From an uncultured Lachnospiraceae bacterium (lineage in GTDB: Bacteria; Bacillota_A; Clostridia; Lachnospirales; Lachnospiraceae): a DNA stretch of 9,026 bases. Within the stretch, counting starts at the first letter, position 1. Every line of letters begins with the position of its first letter. Below are positions 6,872 through 9,026 of the stretch, in pieces. Position numbers and translations under genes: made by a program. The notes under the pieces were generated by a model. The model searched no databases, was not told the origin of the DNA, and saw only the letters and a program-made list of their open reading frames with translations. Location: NCBI GenBank assembly GCA_910587905.1, contig CAJUOF010000370.1:1-9026 (forward strand), in the 5' to 3' direction.

Positions 6872-7327
6872 ATGGAGCAAATGATGGGGCGCGGGAGAGA
6901 AAAGGAGATTTCTGCGGACAAAATCCGTGAGCTTGTCGGCAGGGCGAAAGAACAGCTCGGTTTGGCCTATGCGCCCTATTCCGGGTTTCATGTGGCAGCA
7001 GCCCTCCTCAGCAAAGATGGGAGGATCTATACCGGCTGCAATGTGGAGAATGCCTCCTATCCGGCGGGAAACTGTGCGGAGCGGACTGCTCTCTTTAAGG
7101 CGGTGAGCGAGGGAAAGAGGGAATTTTCCTGTATCGTCATTATGGGAGGGGCCGGAGGCCGGGTGGAATCCTACTGTCCGCCCTGCGGCATTTGCAGGCA
7201 GGCATTGCGGGAGTTTTGCCGTCCTTCTGAATTTTTTGTGATCCTGGCCAGGTCCGAGGAGGATTATCGGATCTTTACTTTGGAAGAATTACTTCCGGAG
7301 AGTTTTGGGCCGGAAGCCCTGATTTGA
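6872..7327 (+). CDS. cdd: Cytidine deaminase
   Basis: A 151-residue zinc enzyme that deaminates cytidine and deoxycytidine to uridine and deoxyuridine for pyrimidine salvage. The active site is clear: NCAERTA gives zinc ligand Cys68 and catalytic Glu70, and PPCGICRQ gives zinc ligands Cys105 and Cys108. YAPYSGFHVAAAL (33-45) and GCNVENASYPAG (55-66) are family blocks for substrate binding. This is the small homotetrameric type with three cysteine ligands. The N-terminus carries about 14 extra, charged residues before the usual start of the fold. A start at one of the ATGs at 6881 or 6884 is possible, but AGGGAGG at 6857-6863 is best spaced (eight bases) for the ATG at 6872. It lies 33 bases after deoC with no terminator between. 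No convincing terminator follows directly; see the T-run at 7330-7336. Confidence 0.97.
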   Translation: MEQMMGRGREKEISADKIRELVGRAKEQLGLAYAPYSGFHVAAALLSKDGRIYTGCNVENASYPAGNCAERTALFKAVSEGKREFSCIVIMGGAGGRVESYCPPCGICRQALREFCRPSEFFVILARSEEDYRIFTLEELLPESFGPEALI

Positions 7328-7347
7328 TCTTTTTTTGCGGGAATGGG

Positions 7348-7376
7348 TTGAGAATTCTTTTTCAGAGTGTTATCAT
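7348..7376 (+). promoter_or_regulatory. Predicted sigma-A promoter for the membrane-protein gene
   Basis: TTGAGA (7348-7353) and TATCAT (7371-7376) are exactly 17 bases apart, each one mismatch from consensus. TGT before the -10 gives an extended -10 element. It ends 35 bases before the ATG at 7412. Confidence 0.68.
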
Positions 7377-7391
7377 AAAACTGCTGAAAAA
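7358..7391. repeat. Inverted repeat centred on the -10 element
   Basis: TTTTTCAG (7358-7365) is the exact reverse complement of CTGAAAAA (7384-7391), with an 18-base spacer. The centre falls inside the -10 box TATCAT. It could be an operator for a dimeric repressor, but the arms are short and AT-rich, so chance cannot be excluded. Confidence 0.4.
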
Positions 7392-7411
7392 CTTGTAGGA
7401 GGAAATGAAAG

Positions 7412-8356
7412 ATGAAACAGGCGCTTGTAGAACAGATTAAAGGCATGGACAATCTGTTTGAAAAACCCAAGAATGTGTTGCAGGGAAGAGTGGGGGATTT
7501 TCCTGTTTATGTGAGACAGGGGATTGATGGGACTGCCTTCTGGAAAGTGGTTGTGTATGCGAAAGAGGGAAGTGGGTCGCCGGCTTATCAGATGGACAGC
7601 TTCCTCGCAGAGCTCCGTTCCGGGATCAAGAAGGTCAACAAAGCTTCCTTTGATGGGAAGAAGATCGAGTTTATTGTGAGAAATTCAGGGAAGGTCGGCT
7701 TACAGATCCGAGAGATCCTTGATCGAACCGCTTCATACCTGACTCAGAACGGATATGTTCCCTGCTGCGGCTGCTGCGGGAATGAGGTGCCTGTGGCTCT
7801 CTGCAGCATTAACAATGCGATGGATTTCATGTGCGATAGCTGTTACAATGAGATGTGTAACAGCTTGGAGAACAATAAGCAGGAGCTTGCCGCAAAGAAG
7901 GGCAATATTGTGACCGGAATCGTCGGCGCTTTGCTTGGTGCGCTGCTCGGCGGCGTGCTGTGGGTGCTGATTTATCAGCTCGGCTACATAGCCGGAATCG
8001 CCGGATTGGTGGCGGCTGTCTGTGCGTTAAAGGGATATGAGAAGTTTGGCGGCCGGATCAATGGAGTAGGAATCGTGATCTCTCTCGTCATCGTAGCGGC
8101 CGTGATCTATCTTGCCCACAACATTGCCTACGCCATCGAGATCAAGAAGGCTGTGGAAGAAGTCTGGGGAATGGATGTCTCCATCACCGATGCATTCCGC
8201 TCCATCCCGGATTTCCGGGCGGAGATTCCGGAGATCAATGCCGGTTACTGGAAGGATTTGCTGGTCGGCTATGCCCTGACAGCCGTAGCCAGCTTCGCAA
8301 CCATTAAGAGCATGTTCCAGAACAGCACCGGAAGCTACAAGACGGGACGTTATTGA
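7412..8356 (+). CDS. Membrane protein of unknown function with N-terminal soluble domain and cysteine cluster
   Basis: I do not recognise this 314-residue protein as a named family. Residues 1-115 look soluble and mixed alpha/beta (for example TAFWKVVVYAKEG and KIEFIVRNSGKVG). Residues 118-149 hold eight cysteines: CCGCC at 118-122, then C131, C141, C144 and C149. The pairs C119/C122 and C141/C144 resemble a four-Cys zinc ribbon. A Gly/Ala/Leu-rich membrane segment follows (about 166-187, with GALLGALLGG), then about 189-206 and 218-238, and perhaps a fourth at 283-299. The stretch 240-282 between the last two is polar. AGGAGG at 7397-7402 is nine bases before the ATG; an ATG at 7405 is out of frame and quickly stops. 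The gene has its own promoter and terminator, so it is a single-gene unit. A membrane-bound sensor or scaffold is imaginable, but nothing here shows a function. Confidence 0.87.
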   Translation: MKQALVEQIKGMDNLFEKPKNVLQGRVGDFPVYVRQGIDGTAFWKVVVYAKEGSGSPAYQMDSFLAELRSGIKKVNKASFDGKKIEFIVRNSGKVGLQIREILDRTASYLTQNGYVPCCGCCGNEVPVALCSINNAMDFMCDSCYNEMCNSLENNKQELAAKKGNIVTGIVGALLGALLGGVLWVLIYQLGYIAGIAGLVAAVCALKGYEKFGGRINGVGIVISLVIVAAVIYLAHNIAYAIEIKKAVEEVWGMDVSITDAFRSIPDFRAEIPEINAGYWKDLLVGYALTAVASFATIKSMFQNSTGSYKTGRY

Positions 8357-8374
8357 TTGGTATCCTTGGTATCC
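8357..8374. repeat. Two tandem copies of a 9-base unit
   Basis: TTGGTATCC occurs twice back to back just after the stop codon of the membrane-protein gene. It looks like a small local duplication with no evident role. Confidence 0.5.
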
Positions 8375-8387
8375 ATAATTTTGGGGG

Positions 8388-8424
8388 AAAAACACCTGGC
8401 GGAAGAAACCGTCGGGTGTTTTTT
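8388..8424 (+). terminator. Intrinsic terminator after the membrane-protein gene
   Basis: AAAAACACC (8388-8396) pairs with GGTGTTTTT (8415-8423). The stem continues inward through 8402/8409 with two G-T pairs, for 15 pairs around the loop AAGAAA (8403-8408). The T-run 8419-8424 completes it. The A-run on the left arm makes it able to act on the opposite strand too. Confidence 0.92.
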
Positions 8425-8454
8425 CTCAAAAATAAAACATTTTCACGAGAGTTT

Positions 8455-8483
8455 TTGACAAGGGAAAATGAGTATGGTAGACT
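8455..8483 (+). promoter_or_regulatory. Predicted sigma-A promoter for the TPR-protein gene
   Basis: A perfect -35 TTGACA (8455-8460) is 17 bases from TAGACT (8478-8483), which matches four of six -10 positions. TGG before it supplies an extended -10. It leaves a leader of about 55 bases before the GTG start at 8544, in which I saw no riboswitch-like structure. Confidence 0.68.
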
Positions 8484-8532
8484 TATTACAACTATGTATC
8501 CATGCAGGGAACAATGACGAATGAAGATATCT

Positions 8533-8538
8533 GAGGTG
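8533..8538 (+). promoter_or_regulatory. Ribosome binding site for the GTG-started TPR gene
   Basis: GAGGTG lies five bases before GTG at 8544. An in-frame TGA at 8532-8534 rules out any start further upstream, and no in-frame ATG occurs in the first 40 codons, so GTG is the only sensible start. Confidence 0.8.
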
Positions 8539-8543
8539 GCACT

Positions 8544-9026
8544 GTGGACAAATATGAACTGAGTATCAAAGAGGATAAGATCAAGAAGCATGCAGAAAAA
8601 AAGGATTATGCCGCGGCGGTGAAAATCGCGGATACCATCGACTGGAGCAAGATCAAGAATATCAAGATGCTGACTCTGGTTTCTCAGGTATATGAGAAGG
8701 CGAAAAATTACACGGAGGCGAAAAATGTTCTCCTGATCGCCTATGAGCGGGTGCCTATGGGCCGCAGGATGCTCTATAAGCTGACGGAGCTTTGCGTGAA
8801 GGAAGGAACCATTGAGGAGGCGGAGAGCTATTTTGAAGAGTTTAAAAAAGTAGCGCCGGGTGATACGAGCCAACTGCTTTTGGCTTATCAGATCGAAGCG
8901 GCGAAGGAGGGCGATCTGGACCAGATGATCGCCATTCTGGAAGAGTATCGGAAGCATGAGTTTGAGGAAAAGTGGCTGTATGAGCTTGCATTTCTCTATC
9001 ATCGAGCCGGACGGGTGGACGAGTGC
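8544..9026 (+). CDS. TPR-repeat protein, N-terminal part (3' end outside window)
   Basis: The frame is open for 161 codons from GTG at 8544 to the window edge, so the protein is cut at its C-terminus. The sequence is charged, helical and repetitive, in the style of tetratricopeptide repeats: helix pairs at about 11-33 (KKDYAAAVKIAD), 41-71 (VYEKAKNYTEAKNVLLIAY), 76-105 (LCVKEGTIEEAESYFEEF), 111-140 (KEGDLDQMIAILEEY) and from 144 (LAFLYHRAGRVDE). The typical Tyr/Ala small-and-large pattern and the recurring 'x-GD/NY-xEA' turns support this. TPR repeats bind other proteins, so it is probably a cytoplasmic adaptor; no signal peptide or membrane segment is seen at the N-terminus. A role cannot be named without the missing C-terminal part. 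It has its own promoter after a strong terminator, so it begins a new transcription unit. Confidence 0.85.
   Translation, partial: MDKYELSIKEDKIKKHAEKKDYAAAVKIADTIDWSKIKNIKMLTLVSQVYEKAKNYTEAKNVLLIAYERVPMGRRMLYKLTELCVKEGTIEEAESYFEEFKKVAPGDTSQLLLAYQIEAAKEGDLDQMIAILEEYRKHEFEEKWLYELAFLYHRAGRVDEC

Noticed and set aside
5915..6991. A 358-codon open frame on the minus strand across the isomerase end, deoC and the cdd start
   Set aside because: It would run antisense over two confidently identified genes plus a terminator and promoter; the translation is Arg/His/Pro-rich and typical of antisense frames in moderately GC-rich DNA.
7292..7336. Possible terminator at the end of cdd: CTTCCGG (7292-7298) pairs with CCGGAAG (7310-7316) and a T7 run lies at 7330-7336
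   Set aside because: The T-run begins 14 bases after the stem and the loop is 11 bases, unlike a functional intrinsic terminator; most of the stem lies within the coding sequence.
8514..8534. A six-codon ATG frame ending in TGA just before the TPR gene, as a possible leader peptide
   Set aside because: It is too short, poorly spaced from a weak AGGGA and carries no codon run typical of attenuators.
8304..9002. A 232-codon open frame on the minus strand at the window end
   Set aside because: It covers the terminator, promoter and the antisense of the TPR gene. The plus strand has a coherent promoter, ribosome site and TPR pattern instead.
1..9026. CRISPR arrays, IS ends, tRNA or rRNA genes, riboswitches and phage or defence genes
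   Set aside because: No regularly spaced repeats, transposase-like frames, cloverleaf-like or rRNA-like segments, or recognisable defence domains were seen; the gaps between genes are all shorter than 200 bases.

Overview
The window looks like ordinary chromosome from a gut-type Clostridia (Bacillota), most likely a Lachnospiraceae relative. This is inferred from moderate GC, strong AGGAGG-type ribosome binding sites, a lipoprotein sugar-binding protein, clostridial-style promoters and the protein types; no rRNA or marker gene is present to prove it. All genes read on the + strand. There is no RNA gene, insertion sequence, phage gene or CRISPR array.

Positions 1-6071 are the 3' part of a carbohydrate-uptake operon. 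In order it holds the C-terminal part of a fucose/arabinose-isomerase-family enzyme (cut by the window start), a ribose-type ABC permease, a sugar-binding lipoprotein, a double-domain ABC ATPase, a two-domain protein resembling L-rhamnose mutarotase (DUF718), and a D-lyxose isomerase-type cupin enzyme. It ends at a clear intrinsic terminator (6045-6071). The genes together suggest import of a free pentose or 6-deoxyhexose, interconversion of its anomers, and aldose-ketose isomerisation. The sugar cannot be fixed from sequence, and no kinase or dedicated aldolase is visible. A strong GC-rich hairpin without a T-tract lies between the binding-protein and ATPase genes and probably sets their relative expression.

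Positions 6072-7327 hold a two-gene nucleoside-salvage unit, deoC-cdd (deoxyribose-phosphate aldolase and cytidine deaminase), with its own extended -10 promoter. Positions 7328-8424 hold a single-gene unit: promoter, a membrane protein of unknown function with a cysteine cluster, and a strong terminator. From 8455 a consensus-like promoter drives a GTG-started TPR-repeat protein that runs off the window end.

I found no convincing new defence, mobile or RNA system. The points most worth a second look are the unassigned sugar pathway, the tandem mutarotase with a degenerate N-terminal half, the intra-operon hairpin, and the cysteine-cluster membrane protein.
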